From Streptomyces sp. NBC_01591 (lineage in GTDB: Bacteria > Actinomycetota > Actinomycetes > Streptomycetales > Streptomycetaceae), in assembly GCF_035918155.1 (NCBI RefSeq), contig NZ_CP109327.1, positions 5,952,001-6,016,000 on the forward strand: 64,000 nucleotides of DNA, written 5' to 3'. The notes below the pieces were generated by a model. It made no database searches, had not been told where the DNA came from, and worked only from the letters and a program-made list of their open reading frames with translations. Both the position numbers and the translations under genes were made by a program. Positions 52,216-61,644 of this stretch are shown piece after piece (the first letter of the stretch is position 1; each line of letters opens with the position of its first letter).

Positions 52216-53607
52216 ATGAGCCGATCCGCACACCCCGCCGGGCCCCGTCACGCCGATGTCATGACGGAGGGGCACTACACTGCCCCGCCCGCCGATCTCA
52301 ACGCCCTGGACGAGAAGGTCTGGGCCCGTACCGTCTCCCGCAACGAGGACGGTGCGGTCGCCGTCGGCGGGATCGAAGTGACGCGGCTGGCCGAGGAGTT
52401 CGGCACCCCCGCCTACTTCCTCGACGAGAGCGACTTCCGGGCCCGCTGCCGCGCCTGGGCCGACGCCTTCGGCCGCGACGCCGACGTGTTCTACGCCGGA
52501 AAGGCCTTCCTGTCGCGTGCCGTCGTGCGCTGGCTCCAGGAGGAGGGGCTCAACCTCGATGTCTGCTCCGGCGGCGAGCTGACCACCGCGCTGGACGCCG
52601 GGATGCCGGCCGAGCGCATCGCCTTCCACGGCAACAACAAGAGCGTCGCGGAGATCGAGCGGGCCGTCGAGGTCGGCGTCGGGCGTATCGTGCTCGACTC
52701 CTTCCAGGAGATCGCCCGGGTCGCGCACGTCGCGCAGCGGCTCGGCAGGCGGCAGCGCGTACAGATCCGGGTGACCGTCGGTGTCGAGGCGCACACCCAC
52801 GAGTTCATCGCCACCGCGCACGAGGACCAGAAGTTCGGGATCGCGCTGGCCGGGGGACAGGCCGCCGAGGCGGTGCGCCGGGCGCTCACCCTCGACGGTC
52901 TCGAGCTCGTCGGCATCCACTCGCACATCGGCTCGCAGATCTTTGACATGGCCGGCTTCGAGGTCTCCGCCCGGCGCGTGGTCCAGCTGCTCGCCGAGGT
53001 GCGCGACGAGCACGGGGTGGAGCTGCCCGAGATCGACCTGGGCGGCGGGCTCGGCATCGCGTACACCTCCGAGGACGACCCGCGCGAGCCGCACGAGATC
53101 GCCAAGGCGCTCGGCGACATCGTGACCCGCGAGTGCGAGGCGGCCGGGCTCGCCACCCCGCGGATCTCCGTCGAGCCGGGCCGCGCCATCGTCGGCCCGA
53201 CCGCCTTCACGCTGTACGAGGTCGGCACCATCAAGCCCCTGGAGGGGCTGCGTACGTACGTCAGCGTCGACGGCGGCATGTCGGACAACATCCGCACCGC
53301 GCTGTACGACGCCGAGTACAGCGTCGCGCTCGCCTCGCGCACCTCCGACGCCGAGCCGATGCTCGTCCGCGTCGTCGGCAAGCACTGCGAGAGCGGCGAC
53401 ATCGTGGTCAAGGACGCGTTCCTGCCGTCCGACCTCGCCCCCGGCGACCTGATCGCCGTGCCCGCCACCGGTGCGTACTGCCGTTCCATGGCGAGCAACT
53501 ACAACCACGCCCTGCGTCCGCCGGTCGTCGCCGTGCGCGATGGAGAGGCGCGTGTCATCGTCAGGCGCGAGACGGAGGAAGATCTCCTGCGTCTCGATGT
53601 CGGCTGA
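52216..53607 (+). CDS. lysA: Diaminopimelate decarboxylase
   Basis: 463 residues. PLP-binding Lys96 in VFYAGKAFLS, HSHIGSQIF and the C-terminal CESGDIVVKDAFLP (active-site Cys from the partner subunit) identify the lysine-forming DAP decarboxylase. It converts meso-diaminopimelate to L-lysine in the cytosol. It follows nrtL closely and precedes hom, thus starting the aspartate-family gene cluster. The ribosome site is GAGAG before ATG 52216. Confidence 0.96.
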   Translation: MSRSAHPAGPRHADVMTEGHYTAPPADLNALDEKVWARTVSRNEDGAVAVGGIEVTRLAEEFGTPAYFLDESDFRARCRAWADAFGRDADVFYAGKAFLSRAVVRWLQEEGLNLDVCSGGELTTALDAGMPAERIAFHGNNKSVAEIERAVEVGVGRIVLDSFQEIARVAHVAQRLGRRQRVQIRVTVGVEAHTHEFIATAHEDQKFGIALAGGQAAEAVRRALTLDGLELVGIHSHIGSQIFDMAGFEVSARRVVQLLAEVRDEHGVELPEIDLGGGLGIAYTSEDDPREPHEIAKALGDIVTRECEAAGLATPRISVEPGRAIVGPTAFTLYEVGTIKPLEGLRTYVSVDGGMSDNIRTALYDAEYSVALASRTSDAEPMLVRVVGKHCESGDIVVKDAFLPSDLAPGDLIAVPATGAYCRSMASNYNHALRPPVVAVRDGEARVIVRRETEEDLLRLDVG

Positions 53608-53617
53608 TGAAATAGAT

Positions 53618-53666
53618 GTCTCAGGATCCGGACGAGTGGCAGAAACTCCCGTCCGGTGAGTGAGAC
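53618..53666 (+). promoter_or_regulatory. Long hairpin between lysA and hom
   Basis: GTCTCA-GGAT-CCGGACG pairs with CGTCCGG-TGAG-TGAGAC, giving two stems of 6 and 7 bp separated by a 4x4 internal loop around a 15-base apical loop. It is not followed by a T-run. It may be an intrinsic terminator of lysA or an attenuator of hom. The rest of 53608-53702 holds only the hom ribosome site. Confidence 0.55.
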
Positions 53667-53702
53667 TGGTCCACACATCAGATGTAAAGGAAACGAGGTC
53701 GG

Positions 53703-55052
53703 ATGATGCGTACGCGTCCGCTGAAGGTGGCGCTGCTGGGCTGTGGAGTGGTCGGCTCAGAGGTGGCGCGCATCATGACGACGCACGCCGACGACCTCGC
53801 CGCGCGCATCGGCGCGCCGGTCGAGCTCGCCGGTGTCGCCGTGCGCCGGCCCTCCAAGGTGCGCGAGGGAATCGACCCCGCGCTGATCACCACCGATGCG
53901 ACAGCCCTGGTCAAACGGGGCGACATCGACGTCGTCGTCGAGGTCATCGGGGGCATCGAGCCCGCCCGCACGCTCATCACCACCGCCTTCGAACACGGCG
54001 CGAGCGTCGTCTCCGCCAACAAGGCGCTGCTGGCCGAGGACGGCGCCGCGCTGCACGCCGCCGCCGAGCAGCACGGCCGGGACCTCTACTACGAGGCCGC
54101 CGTGGCCGGTGCCATCCCGCTCGTACGGCCGCTGCGCGAGTCCCTCGCGGGTGACAAGGTCAACCGGGTCCTCGGCATCGTGAACGGCACGACCAACTTC
54201 ATCCTCGACAAGATGGACACGAGCGGAGCCGGGTACTCCGAGGCGCTCGACGAGGCCACCGCCCTCGGATACGCCGAGGCCGACCCGACCGCCGACGTGG
54301 AGGGCTTCGACGCCGCCGCCAAGGCCGCCATCCTGGCCGGCATCGCCTTCCACACCCGGGTGAAGATCGGCGATGTGCACCGCGAGGGCATCACCGAGGT
54401 CACCGCCGCCGACATCGCGTCCGCCCGCCGCATGGGCTGCACCGTCAAGCTCCTCGCCATCTGCGAGCGCGCCGCCGACGGGCAGTCGGTCACCGCCCGG
54501 GTGCACCCGGCGATGATCCCGCTGAGCCACCCGCTCGCCTCCGTCCGCGAGGCGTACAACGCGGTCTTCGTCGAGGCGGAGGCGGCCGGACAGCTCATGT
54601 TCTACGGCCCCGGCGCCGGTGGCTCGCCGACCGCGTCCGCGGTCCTCGGCGACCTGGTCGCGGTCTGCCGCAACAAACTCAACGAGGCCACCGGCCCCGG
54701 TGAGTCCGCGTACACGCGCCTGCCGGTCAGCCCCATGGGCGACGTCGTCACGCGGTACCACATCAGTCTCGACGTGGCCGACAAGCCTGGCGTACTCGCC
54801 CAGGTCGCGACGGTCTTCGCCGAACAGGGCGTATCGATCGATACCGTCCGCCAGCAGGGAAGAAATCCGGGCAGCGGCGACGAAGTCGCCATCGAGCAGA
54901 GTGGCGGCGGGCGACGGGTGGGCGGCGAGGCATCTCTCGTCGTCGTCACCCACCGCGCGTCCGACGCCGCCCTCTCGGCGACCGTCGAGGCGCTGCGCAA
55001 GCTCGACACCGTGCGCGGTGTCGCCAGCATCATGCGTGTTGAAGGGGAGTAA
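53703..55052 (+). CDS. hom: Homoserine dehydrogenase
   Basis: 449 residues. The NAD(P)-binding GCGVVGSEVA is at the N-terminus, then SANKALLAEDG and the catalytic-domain core GIVNGTTNFILDKM, and a C-terminal ACT domain (ISLDVADKPGVLAQVATVF). It reduces aspartate semialdehyde to homoserine. ACT domains allow threonine feedback. The ACT domain has an extra loop, RNPGSGDEVAIEQSGGGRR (387-405), which I do not recall in other streptomycete enzymes. Starts: ATG 53703 or 53706, after AGGAAACGAGG. Confidence 0.95.
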   Translation: MMRTRPLKVALLGCGVVGSEVARIMTTHADDLAARIGAPVELAGVAVRRPSKVREGIDPALITTDATALVKRGDIDVVVEVIGGIEPARTLITTAFEHGASVVSANKALLAEDGAALHAAAEQHGRDLYYEAAVAGAIPLVRPLRESLAGDKVNRVLGIVNGTTNFILDKMDTSGAGYSEALDEATALGYAEADPTADVEGFDAAAKAAILAGIAFHTRVKIGDVHREGITEVTAADIASARRMGCTVKLLAICERAADGQSVTARVHPAMIPLSHPLASVREAYNAVFVEAEAAGQLMFYGPGAGGSPTASAVLGDLVAVCRNKLNEATGPGESAYTRLPVSPMGDVVTRYHISLDVADKPGVLAQVATVFAEQGVSIDTVRQQGRNPGSGDEVAIEQSGGGRRVGGEASLVVVTHRASDAALSATVEALRKLDTVRGVASIMRVEGE

Positions 55053-55058
55053 GGACCC

Positions 55059-56129
55059 ATGACCAGCAAGGGCACCCACCAGTGGCGCGGCATCATCGAG
55101 GAGTACCGGGACCGCCTTCCGGTCACGAGCACGACGCCGGTCGTCACGCTTCGTGAGGGCGGTACGCCGCTCGTACCCGCCCAGGTCCTCTCTGAGCGCA
55201 CGGGCTGCGAGGTCCACCTCAAGGTCGAGGGCGCCAACCCCACCGGGTCCTTCAAGGACCGCGGCATGACGATGGCCATCACCCGGGCCAAGGAGGAGGG
55301 TGCGAAGGCCGTCATCTGCGCCTCCACCGGCAACACCTCCGCCTCCGCCGCCGCGTACGCGGTGCGCGCCGGCATGGTCTGCGCCGTCCTCGTGCCGCAG
55401 GGCAAGATCGCGCTCGGCAAGATGGGCCAGGCGCTGGTGCACGGCGCCAGGATCCTCCAGGTCGACGGCAACTTCGACGACTGCCTGACGCTGGCCCGCT
55501 CGCTCTCGGACAACTACCCGGTGGCACTGGTCAATTCGGTCAACCCGGTCCGTATCGAGGGCCAGAAGACCGCCGCGTTCGAGATCGTCGACGCGCTCGG
55601 CGACGCCCCGGACATCCATGTCCTCCCGGTCGGCAACGCGGGCAACATCACCGCGTACTGGAAGGGCTACAAGGAGTACGCGGGGGACAACATGTCCACG
55701 CACACCCCGCGCATGTGGGGCTTCCAGGCCTCCGGCTCCGCGCCCATCGTCCGCGGCGAGATCGTCAAGGACCCGTCGACCATCGCCACCGCGATCCGGA
55801 TCGGCAACCCGGCCTCCTGGCAGTACGCGCTGGACGCCCGGGACGAATCGGGCGGTTTCATCGATGAGGTGACGGACCGCCAGATCCTGGCCGCCTACCG
55901 GCTGTTGGCCTCCCAGGAGGGCGTCTTCGTCGAGCCCGCGTCGGCCGCCTCCGTCGCCGGCCTGCTGAAGGCTGCCGAAGAGGGCAAGGTCGACCGCGGC
56001 CAGAAGATCGTCTGCACGGTCACCGGCAACGGCCTGAAGGACCCCGACTGGGCCGTCGCCGGCGCACCGCAGCCGGTCACGGTCCCCGTCGACGCGGCCA
56101 CCGCCGCCGAGAAGCTGGGCCTCGTCTAA
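55059..56129 (+). CDS. thrC: Threonine synthase
   Basis: 356 residues, PLP-dependent fold type II. PLP-binding Lys66 in [24 protein letters not shown] and the phosphate-binding [15 protein letters not shown]. It converts O-phosphohomoserine to threonine. It starts 6 bp after hom with GGGGAG as ribosome site, so hom and thrC are co-transcribed. The PLP phosphate loop and length match the short actinobacterial ThrC. Confidence 0.95.
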   Translation: MTSKGTHQWRGIIEEYRDRLPVTSTTPVVTLREGGTPLVPAQVLSERTGCEVHLKVEGANPTGSFKDRGMTMAITRAKEEGAKAVICASTGNTSASAAAYAVRAGMVCAVLVPQGKIALGKMGQALVHGARILQVDGNFDDCLTLARSLSDNYPVALVNSVNPVRIEGQKTAAFEIVDALGDAPDIHVLPVGNAGNITAYWKGYKEYAGDNMSTHTPRMWGFQASGSAPIVRGEIVKDPSTIATAIRIGNPASWQYALDARDESGGFIDEVTDRQILAAYRLLASQEGVFVEPASAASVAGLLKAAEEGKVDRGQKIVCTVTGNGLKDPDWAVAGAPQPVTVPVDAATAAEKLGLV

Positions 56130-56196
56130 GGGCTCTCGCCCGGACCTCCCCGGGCCCGGGGAACCGCGTTCCCCCGTCGGCAAGAAACCAGCTCAA

Positions 56197-56260
56197 CCGC
56201 CCCTTTTCGGGGCGGAGAGCGCATAGGAGGCGTGCGACACGCATCGTGCGCCTCCTGTGC
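56197..56260 (+). promoter_or_regulatory. Hairpins in the thrC-thrB interval
   Basis: The 320-bp gap 56130-56449 contains CCGCCCC-TTTTC-GGGGCGG (56197-56215), followed by a 12-bp arm pair GCATAGGAGGCG / CGCCTCCTGTGC (56221-56232 with 56249-56260, 11 of 12 matched). The perfect GC palindrome CCCCGGGCCCGGGG lies before them at 56148-56161. One could terminate thrC, and the second could regulate thrB. No promoter consensus is evident. No gene is seen in the gap. Confidence 0.5.
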
Positions 56261-56449
56261 GCCCTATGTCGCGACAGAACCTTCCTTCGATAAGCTGTAC
56301 TCAACCCGCCCCGCCGCATCTGCCGCGGTGCATGGGCCGTTGTGGCCGTCGGGTTCCCCGGAACACCACTCCCCGCCGCCACGACCTTCCCGCCGCCACG
56401 AAAGCGCTTCACCACCCCCCGCTGCCTCACAAGGAGAGTCCTCCAACCG

Positions 56450-57367
56450 ATGGCCGGTCCCGCCTTCCGAGCCGCCGCCGTCCGGGTGCGCGTCCCCGCG
56501 ACCAGCGCCAACCTGGGCCCGGGTTTCGACGCCTTCGGCCTGTCGCTGGGGCTGTACGACGACGTCGTCGTCCGCGTCGCCGACTCCGGACTGCACATCG
56601 ACATCGCGGGTGAGGGTGCGGACACGCTGCCCCGCGACGAGCGCCACCTCCTCGTACGCTCCCTGCGCACGGCCTTCGACCTGCTCGGCGGTCAGCCCCG
56701 GGGCCTGGAGATCGTCTGCGCCAACCGCATCCCGCACGGACGCGGCCTCGGCTCCTCCTCCGCCGCCATCTGCGCCGGAATCGTCGCCGCCCGCGCCGTG
56801 ACGACCGGTGGTGACGCCCGGCTCGACGAAGCGGCGCTGCTGGAACTCGCCACCGAGATCGAGGGCCACCCCGACAATGTCGCGGCCTGTCTGCTCGGCG
56901 GATTCACCCTCGCGTGGATGGACGGCGGGTCGGCGCGCGCGATCAGGATGGATCCCGCAGAATCCATCGTTCCGGTGGTTTTCGTACCCGGCAAGCCGGT
57001 CCTCACCGAGACCGCCCGCGGACTGCTCCCGCGTACGGTCCCGCATGTCGACGCCGCCTTCAACGCCGGCCGTGCCGCACTCCTCGTCGAGGCCCTGACC
57101 AGGCGCCCCGAGCTGCTGCTCACCGCCACCGAGGACCGGCTGCACCAGGAGTACCGCGCCCCGGCGATGCCGCAGAGCGTGGAACTTGTCAACCGACTGC
57201 GCGCGGACGGCGTCCCCGCGGTCATCTCCGGTGCCGGGCCGACCGTGCTCGCACTGGCCGAGGACGGTGCGGCCGACAAGGTCGCACAGCTGGCGGGCGA
57301 GGGATGGGCGGCCAACCGCCTCACTCTCGACGCCCCGGGCGCGAGTGTGCTGCCGCTCGCCCCGTAG
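56450..57367 (+). CDS. thrB: Homoserine kinase
   Basis: 305 residues of the GHMP kinase family. Motif 1 RVRVPATSANLGPGFDAFG, motif 2 IPHGRGLGSSSAAICAG (ATP phosphate loop), and the C-terminal VISGAGPTVLAL. It phosphorylates homoserine to give the ThrC substrate. The ATG at 56450 follows AAGGAG by 13 bases; a longer in-frame start at 56342 has no ribosome site. Confidence 0.95.
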   Translation: MAGPAFRAAAVRVRVPATSANLGPGFDAFGLSLGLYDDVVVRVADSGLHIDIAGEGADTLPRDERHLLVRSLRTAFDLLGGQPRGLEIVCANRIPHGRGLGSSSAAICAGIVAARAVTTGGDARLDEAALLELATEIEGHPDNVAACLLGGFTLAWMDGGSARAIRMDPAESIVPVVFVPGKPVLTETARGLLPRTVPHVDAAFNAGRAALLVEALTRRPELLLTATEDRLHQEYRAPAMPQSVELVNRLRADGVPAVISGAGPTVLALAEDGAADKVAQLAGEGWAANRLTLDAPGASVLPLAP

Positions 57368-57751
57368 CCGAGAAGTGATTGCCGGTGAGTGAGAGGGGGA
57401 ATGTTTGTTGGAGCCGGTAGTGTTAACCTCAAGTCTGCAACCGACGTCTATGTGGCGCGTTGCTTCGTGTCCCTTTCCGGGACCACCAATTCTTCCGGGA
57501 GCCTCCCCAACTGCCTGAGCAGCCTGCCTGAGCAGTTTCGTGCACGCTCCGGAACCGGCACGACACCCCTCGCTTGTCCAGGAGTGGGCCGAGCAGGGGG
57601 ATGCTCGCGCCGGGCCCTTGCACACCTTCATCTCTCCGCCGTACCCGGCGGACCACCGCCCCGGCACGGTCCGCAAGAAAAGACCGCAGTCGGACAGCAC
57701 AACCGGTCGCCGAGCCAGAAGGCCGACGTCCGCTCCAGGGAAGGACCCTTC
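57368..57751 (+). promoter_or_regulatory. Long rho leader with tandem repeats
   Basis: This 384-bp untranslated interval between thrB and rho has the two identical copies CTGCCTGAGCAG (57511-57522 and 57524-57535), each able to fold on itself. A T-rich AATGTTTGTTGGAG segment at 57399-57412 and TAGTGTTAAC at 57418-57427 may be promoter elements. Rho genes are often autoregulated through long leaders, so control here is plausible. No open frame longer than a few dozen codons has coding bias. Confidence 0.5.
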
Positions 57752-59788
57752 GTGAGCGACACCACCGATCTGATGGGCGTGACTGCCGACAAGAGCGTCG
57801 ACAGCGCCGCGCCCGCCGAAGGTGCTGCCACTGGCACCACCGCACGGCGCCGCCGCTCCGGCACCGGCCTTGACGGCATGGTCCTGGCCGAGCTGCAGCA
57901 GGTCGCGTCCGGCCTCGGCATCAAGGGCACTGCGCGGATGCGCAAGGGCCAGCTGATCGAGGTCATCAAGGAGGCGCAGGCCGGTAGCTCCGCTGCGCCC
58001 AAGGCCGCCGCGCCCGCCGCGGCGTCCGAGACCAAGCCGAAGCGCCGCGCCACCTCCAAGACGCGCACCGGGGACGAGCCCGCGGCCGCCGCGCCCGCCG
58101 AGAAGGCCGCGGCCCAGCAGCAGATCGACATCCCCGGCCAGCCGGCCAGCGACGACCAGCCCGCGGGCGAGCGCCGTCGGCGCCGTGCGACCGCGCAGGC
58201 GGGCAGCCCGGAGACCAAGGCGGAGGGCAAGGCGGAGGGCAAGGCCGCCGAGGCCAAGGCGGACACGCAGGCCGAGCCCAAGGGCGACGACCGCGCCGAC
58301 GCCAAGGCCGAAGCCGCCGCGGACACGGCCGAGGGCCGCCGCGGCGACCGTCAGGACCGCGGTCAGCGCGGCGACCGGGGCGACCGCCAGGAGCGGGGCG
58401 AGCGCGGCGAGCGCCGTGACCGCCAGCGCGACCGCAGGGGCAAGGGCGACGAGCAGGGCGGTGGCCAGGGCCAGCAGGGCGGCCAGCGTCAGCAGCGCCA
58501 GGGCCAGCAGCAGAGCGGCGGCCCGCAGGACGACGGGTACGACGACGAGGCGGGCGGCCGTCGCGGTCGTCGTGGCCGCTACCGCGACCGTCGTGGCCGC
58601 CGTGGCCGCGAGGACTTCGCCAGTGAGGTCCCCGTCTCCGACGACGACGTCCTGATCCCCGTCGCGGGCATCCTGGACATCCTCGACAACTACGCGTTCA
58701 TCCGGACCTCCGGTTACCTGCCGGGCCCGAACGACGTGTACGTCTCGCTCGCCCAGGTCCGCAAGAACGGCCTGCGCAAGGGTGACCACGTCACCGGTGC
58801 GGTGCGCCAGCCCAAGGACGGCGAGCGCCGGGAGAAGTTCAACGCCCTGGTCCGCCTCGACTCGGTGAACGGCATGGCGCCCGAAACCGGCCGTGGCCGC
58901 CCGGAGTTCCAGAAGCTGACCCCGCTCTACCCGCAGGACCGGCTCCGCCTGGAGACCGACTCCAACGTCCTGACGACGCGGATCATCGATCTGGTCGCCC
59001 CGATCGGCAAGGGCCAGCGAGGCCTGATCGTGGCCCCGCCGAAGACCGGCAAGACCATGATCCTGCAGGCGATCGCCAACGCGATCACCGTCAACAGCCC
59101 CGAGTGCCACCTGATGGTCGTCCTGGTCGACGAGCGTCCGGAAGAGGTCACCGACATGCAGCGGTCGGTGAAGGGCGAGGTCATCTCCTCGACCTTCGAC
59201 CGTCCCGCCGAGGACCACACCACCGTTGCCGAGCTGGCCATCGAGCGCGCCAAGCGTCTCGTCGAGCTGGGTCACGACGTGGTCGTCCTGCTGGACTCCA
59301 TCACCCGCCTGGGGCGCGCGTACAACCTCGCGGCCCCCGCCTCCGGCCGCATTCTGTCCGGTGGTGTCGACTCGACCGCGCTGTACCCGCCGAAGCGCTT
59401 CTTCGGTGCCGCGCGCAACATCGAGGACGGCGGTTCGCTGACCATCCTGGCCACCGCGCTCGTCGAGACCGGCTCGCGCATGGACGAGGTGATCTTCGAG
59501 GAGTTCAAGGGCACCGGCAACATGGAGCTCAAGCTCGACCGGAAGCTCTCGGACAAGCGCATCTTCCCGGCGGTGGACGTCGACGCGTCCAGCACCCGCA
59601 AGGAGGAAATCCTGCTGGGCAGCGACGAGTTGGCGATCGTCTGGAAGCTGCGCCGGGTGCTGCACGCGCTCGACCAGCAGCAGGCGATCGAGCTCCTCCT
59701 GGACCGGATGAAGAAGACCCAGTCCAACGCGGAGTTCCTGCTCCAGATCCAGAAGACGACGCCGGCCCCGGGCAACGGCAACGACTGA
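57752..59788 (+). CDS. rho: Transcription termination factor Rho
   Basis: 678 residues. An N-terminal helical Rho_N domain (40-75) is followed by a long, charged insertion (about 80-295), with Lys/Ala-rich then Arg/Gly/Gln/Asp-rich blocks (RRGDRQDRGQRGDRGDR) typical of actinobacterial Rho and thought to bind extra RNA. A cold-shock-like RNA-binding domain (about 298-370) and the ATPase core follow, with Walker A PPKTGKT (429-435) and Walker B VVVLLDS. It terminates untranslated transcripts. The start is GTG 57752, seven bases after GGAAGG. Confidence 0.96.
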   Translation: MSDTTDLMGVTADKSVDSAAPAEGAATGTTARRRRSGTGLDGMVLAELQQVASGLGIKGTARMRKGQLIEVIKEAQAGSSAAPKAAAPAAASETKPKRRATSKTRTGDEPAAAAPAEKAAAQQQIDIPGQPASDDQPAGERRRRRATAQAGSPETKAEGKAEGKAAEAKADTQAEPKGDDRADAKAEAAADTAEGRRGDRQDRGQRGDRGDRQERGERGERRDRQRDRRGKGDEQGGGQGQQGGQRQQRQGQQQSGGPQDDGYDDEAGGRRGRRGRYRDRRGRRGREDFASEVPVSDDDVLIPVAGILDILDNYAFIRTSGYLPGPNDVYVSLAQVRKNGLRKGDHVTGAVRQPKDGERREKFNALVRLDSVNGMAPETGRGRPEFQKLTPLYPQDRLRLETDSNVLTTRIIDLVAPIGKGQRGLIVAPPKTGKTMILQAIANAITVNSPECHLMVVLVDERPEEVTDMQRSVKGEVISSTFDRPAEDHTTVAELAIERAKRLVELGHDVVVLLDSITRLGRAYNLAAPASGRILSGGVDSTALYPPKRFFGAARNIEDGGSLTILATALVETGSRMDEVIFEEFKGTGNMELKLDRKLSDKRIFPAVDVDASSTRKEEILLGSDELAIVWKLRRVLHALDQQQAIELLLDRMKKTQSNAEFLLQIQKTTPAPGNGND

Positions 59789-59810
59789 CGTCGTACCGGA
59801 TCGGCTGAAC

Positions 59811-59854
59811 CACAGGGCCGCCCCCGTCACTTCGGTGACGGGGGCGGCCCTGTG
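59811..59854 (+). terminator. rho terminator
   Basis: A perfect 20-bp stem (59811-59830 with 59835-59854) closes a TTCG tetraloop 22 bp after the rho stop. It is the strongest hairpin in the window. Confidence 0.95.
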
Positions 59855-60163
59855 TCGTGGGCCGCGCGGAATGTGACGCAGGCGACTCGGTCCCCGTAGC
59901 CGTTCCGAGACCTTTGCCACATGCCGGACCCGCCACGGGCGCCGCAGTGATGGCTGTATCGGACAAGAAACCGCAGGTGAGCGCGGTATCACCGGCTGTT
60001 CATCAATGCCGGGTGTCCGTTTCGTCCTCACGCGGAAACAACAGGTGGCTGTGCAACCCTTCTTCGAGCCACGGCGTCGTACGCAGTACCGACAAGTCGA
60101 CGTTCCCGTGCCCGAACACCGCTGCTGGGGTAGCCGGGGACAGCTGACGACCGAAGGAGACCC
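59855..60163 (+). promoter_or_regulatory. Upstream region of the LCP gene
   Basis: This 309-bp interval between the rho terminator and the LCP gene should carry the LCP promoter, but I see no clear consensus. A possible 40-codon frame starts at GTG 60045 and ends with a TGA that overlaps the LCP start (ATGA), but its third-position GC is below that of real genes. The ribosome site GAAGGAG is at 60154. Confidence 0.35.
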
Positions 60164-61267
60164 ATGACCGAGCAGAACGGGAGCGGGGGCCGAATACGCC
60201 CCACCGGCAAGCGCCGGAAGAAGCCCTCCCGTCGCCGCAGGGCGAAGGCGATCATCGCCTGGAGCCTGGCCGGTGTCGTGGTCGTCGGCGGTGCCGGACT
60301 GGGATACGCCTACTTCAAGCTCAACGGCAATCTCAAGGCCGTCGACATCAACGCCGCGCTCGGCAAGGACCGCCCCGACAACGTCGACAACGGCTCCCAG
60401 GACATCCTCGTGCTCGGCTCGGACTCCCGGTCCGGCGCGAACTCCGAGTACGGTGCCGACGAGGGCACGGCCCGCTCCGACACCGCGATGGTCGTGCACA
60501 TCAACAAGGGCCACAAGACTGCCTCCGTCGTCTCCATCCCGCGCGACACCCTCATCACCCGCCCCGACTGCACCAGCGACACGACCGGGCAGACCGTCGC
60601 CGGCCTGCAGCGCGCGATGTTCAACACGGCGTACGAGGTCGGCGGACCGGCCTGCGCGGTCAAGACCGTCGAGTCCATGTCCGGCATCCGCATGGACCAC
60701 TACCTCGAAGTCGACTTCACCGGCTTCAAGAAGCTCATCGACGAGCTGGGCGGCGTCGAGATCACCACCACCGCGGCGATCGACGACCCCAAGAGCCATC
60801 TGAAGCTCGAACCCGGCACCCACACCCTCGACGGAGAGCAGTCGCTGGGCCTGGTCCGTACCCGCAAGAGCGTCGGCGACGGCAGCGACCTCGGCCGCAT
60901 CCAGCTCCAGCAGGCATTCATGAAGGCGCTGATGGAACAGGCCAAGAGCGTCGGGGTGTTCTCGAACCCGAAGACCCTGTTCGACCTCGCGGACACGGCC
61001 ACCAAGATCATCACCACCGACTCCGACCTGGGCTCGGTCCCGGAGCTCACCGCCTTCGCGAACGGCCTCAAGGGGCTCGACTCGAAGGACGTCCACATGG
61101 TCACGCTGCCCGTGGAGTACGACCCGGCCGACCCGAACCGCGTCATACCGCTGGAGGAGTCCGCGCAGCAGGTCTGGTCCGCGCTCGCGCAGGACAAGGC
61201 CATCCCCGCCTCCGCCACCGAGAAGTCGGCGGGCGACAAGGGCACCGCGGGCAGTGTCGTGCGGTGA
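60164..61267 (+). CDS. LytR-CpsA-Psr (LCP) cell-wall glycopolymer ligase
   Basis: 367 residues. A basic cytosolic tail (KRRKKPSRRRRAK) precedes one membrane segment (about 29-51). The extracellular LCP domain has ILVLGSDSR, RSDTAMVVHIN, SIPRDT with its catalytic Arg, and GSDLGRIQLQQ. LCP enzymes transfer teichoic acid or other glycopolymers from lipid carriers to peptidoglycan. The ATG at 60164 has GAAGGAGA in front. Confidence 0.93.
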   Translation: MTEQNGSGGRIRPTGKRRKKPSRRRRAKAIIAWSLAGVVVVGGAGLGYAYFKLNGNLKAVDINAALGKDRPDNVDNGSQDILVLGSDSRSGANSEYGADEGTARSDTAMVVHINKGHKTASVVSIPRDTLITRPDCTSDTTGQTVAGLQRAMFNTAYEVGGPACAVKTVESMSGIRMDHYLEVDFTGFKKLIDELGGVEITTTAAIDDPKSHLKLEPGTHTLDGEQSLGLVRTRKSVGDGSDLGRIQLQQAFMKALMEQAKSVGVFSNPKTLFDLADTATKIITTDSDLGSVPELTAFANGLKGLDSKDVHMVTLPVEYDPADPNRVIPLEESAQQVWSALAQDKAIPASATEKSAGDKGTAGSVVR

Positions 61268-61409
61268 CCGGGCGGGCCGGGAATAGTTGCGGCCCGCCCC
61301 CGGTTTTGGGAGATACGGCCGGTCCTGGCAGACTGGTACGTCGGCCCCGGTTCACGGACGCGCAATCCGCGCGTACGACCCGGCGCCCTCCCGAACCTAG
61401 GAGAAACCC

Positions 61410-61634
61410 TTGAAGCGCGACATCCACCCCGAGTACGTCGAGACGCAGGTCAGCTGCACCTGTGGCGCGTCGTTCACGACCCGGAGCACCATCGGCGGCG
61501 GCACCATCCGCGCCGACGTCTGCTCCGAGTGCCACCCGTTCTACACGGGCAAGCAGAAGATCCTCGACACCGGTGGCCGCGTGGCCCGCTTCGAGGCCCG
61601 CTTCGGCAAGGCTGCCGGCTCCGCCAGCAAGTAG
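61410..61634 (+). CDS. rpmE: 50S ribosomal protein L31 (zinc type)
   Basis: 74 residues. The four-cysteine set is intact: Cys16, Cys18, Cys38 and Cys41 (CTC and CSEC), so it is the zinc-binding C+ form rather than the zinc-independent paralogue. It bridges the ribosomal subunits. The start is TTG 61410 after TAGGAGAAACCC; no ATG is available nearby. A terminator with a T-run follows. Confidence 0.96.
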   Translation: MKRDIHPEYVETQVSCTCGASFTTRSTIGGGTIRADVCSECHPFYTGKQKILDTGGRVARFEARFGKAAGSASK

Positions 61635-61644
61635 CGAGCCACTG

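Noticed and set aside
56264..61096. Very long minus-strand frame (1610 codons) across thrB, rho and the LCP gene
   Set aside because: It covers three well-recognised genes and the perfect rho terminator, and its translation is low-complexity. It is an artefact of GC-biased codons.
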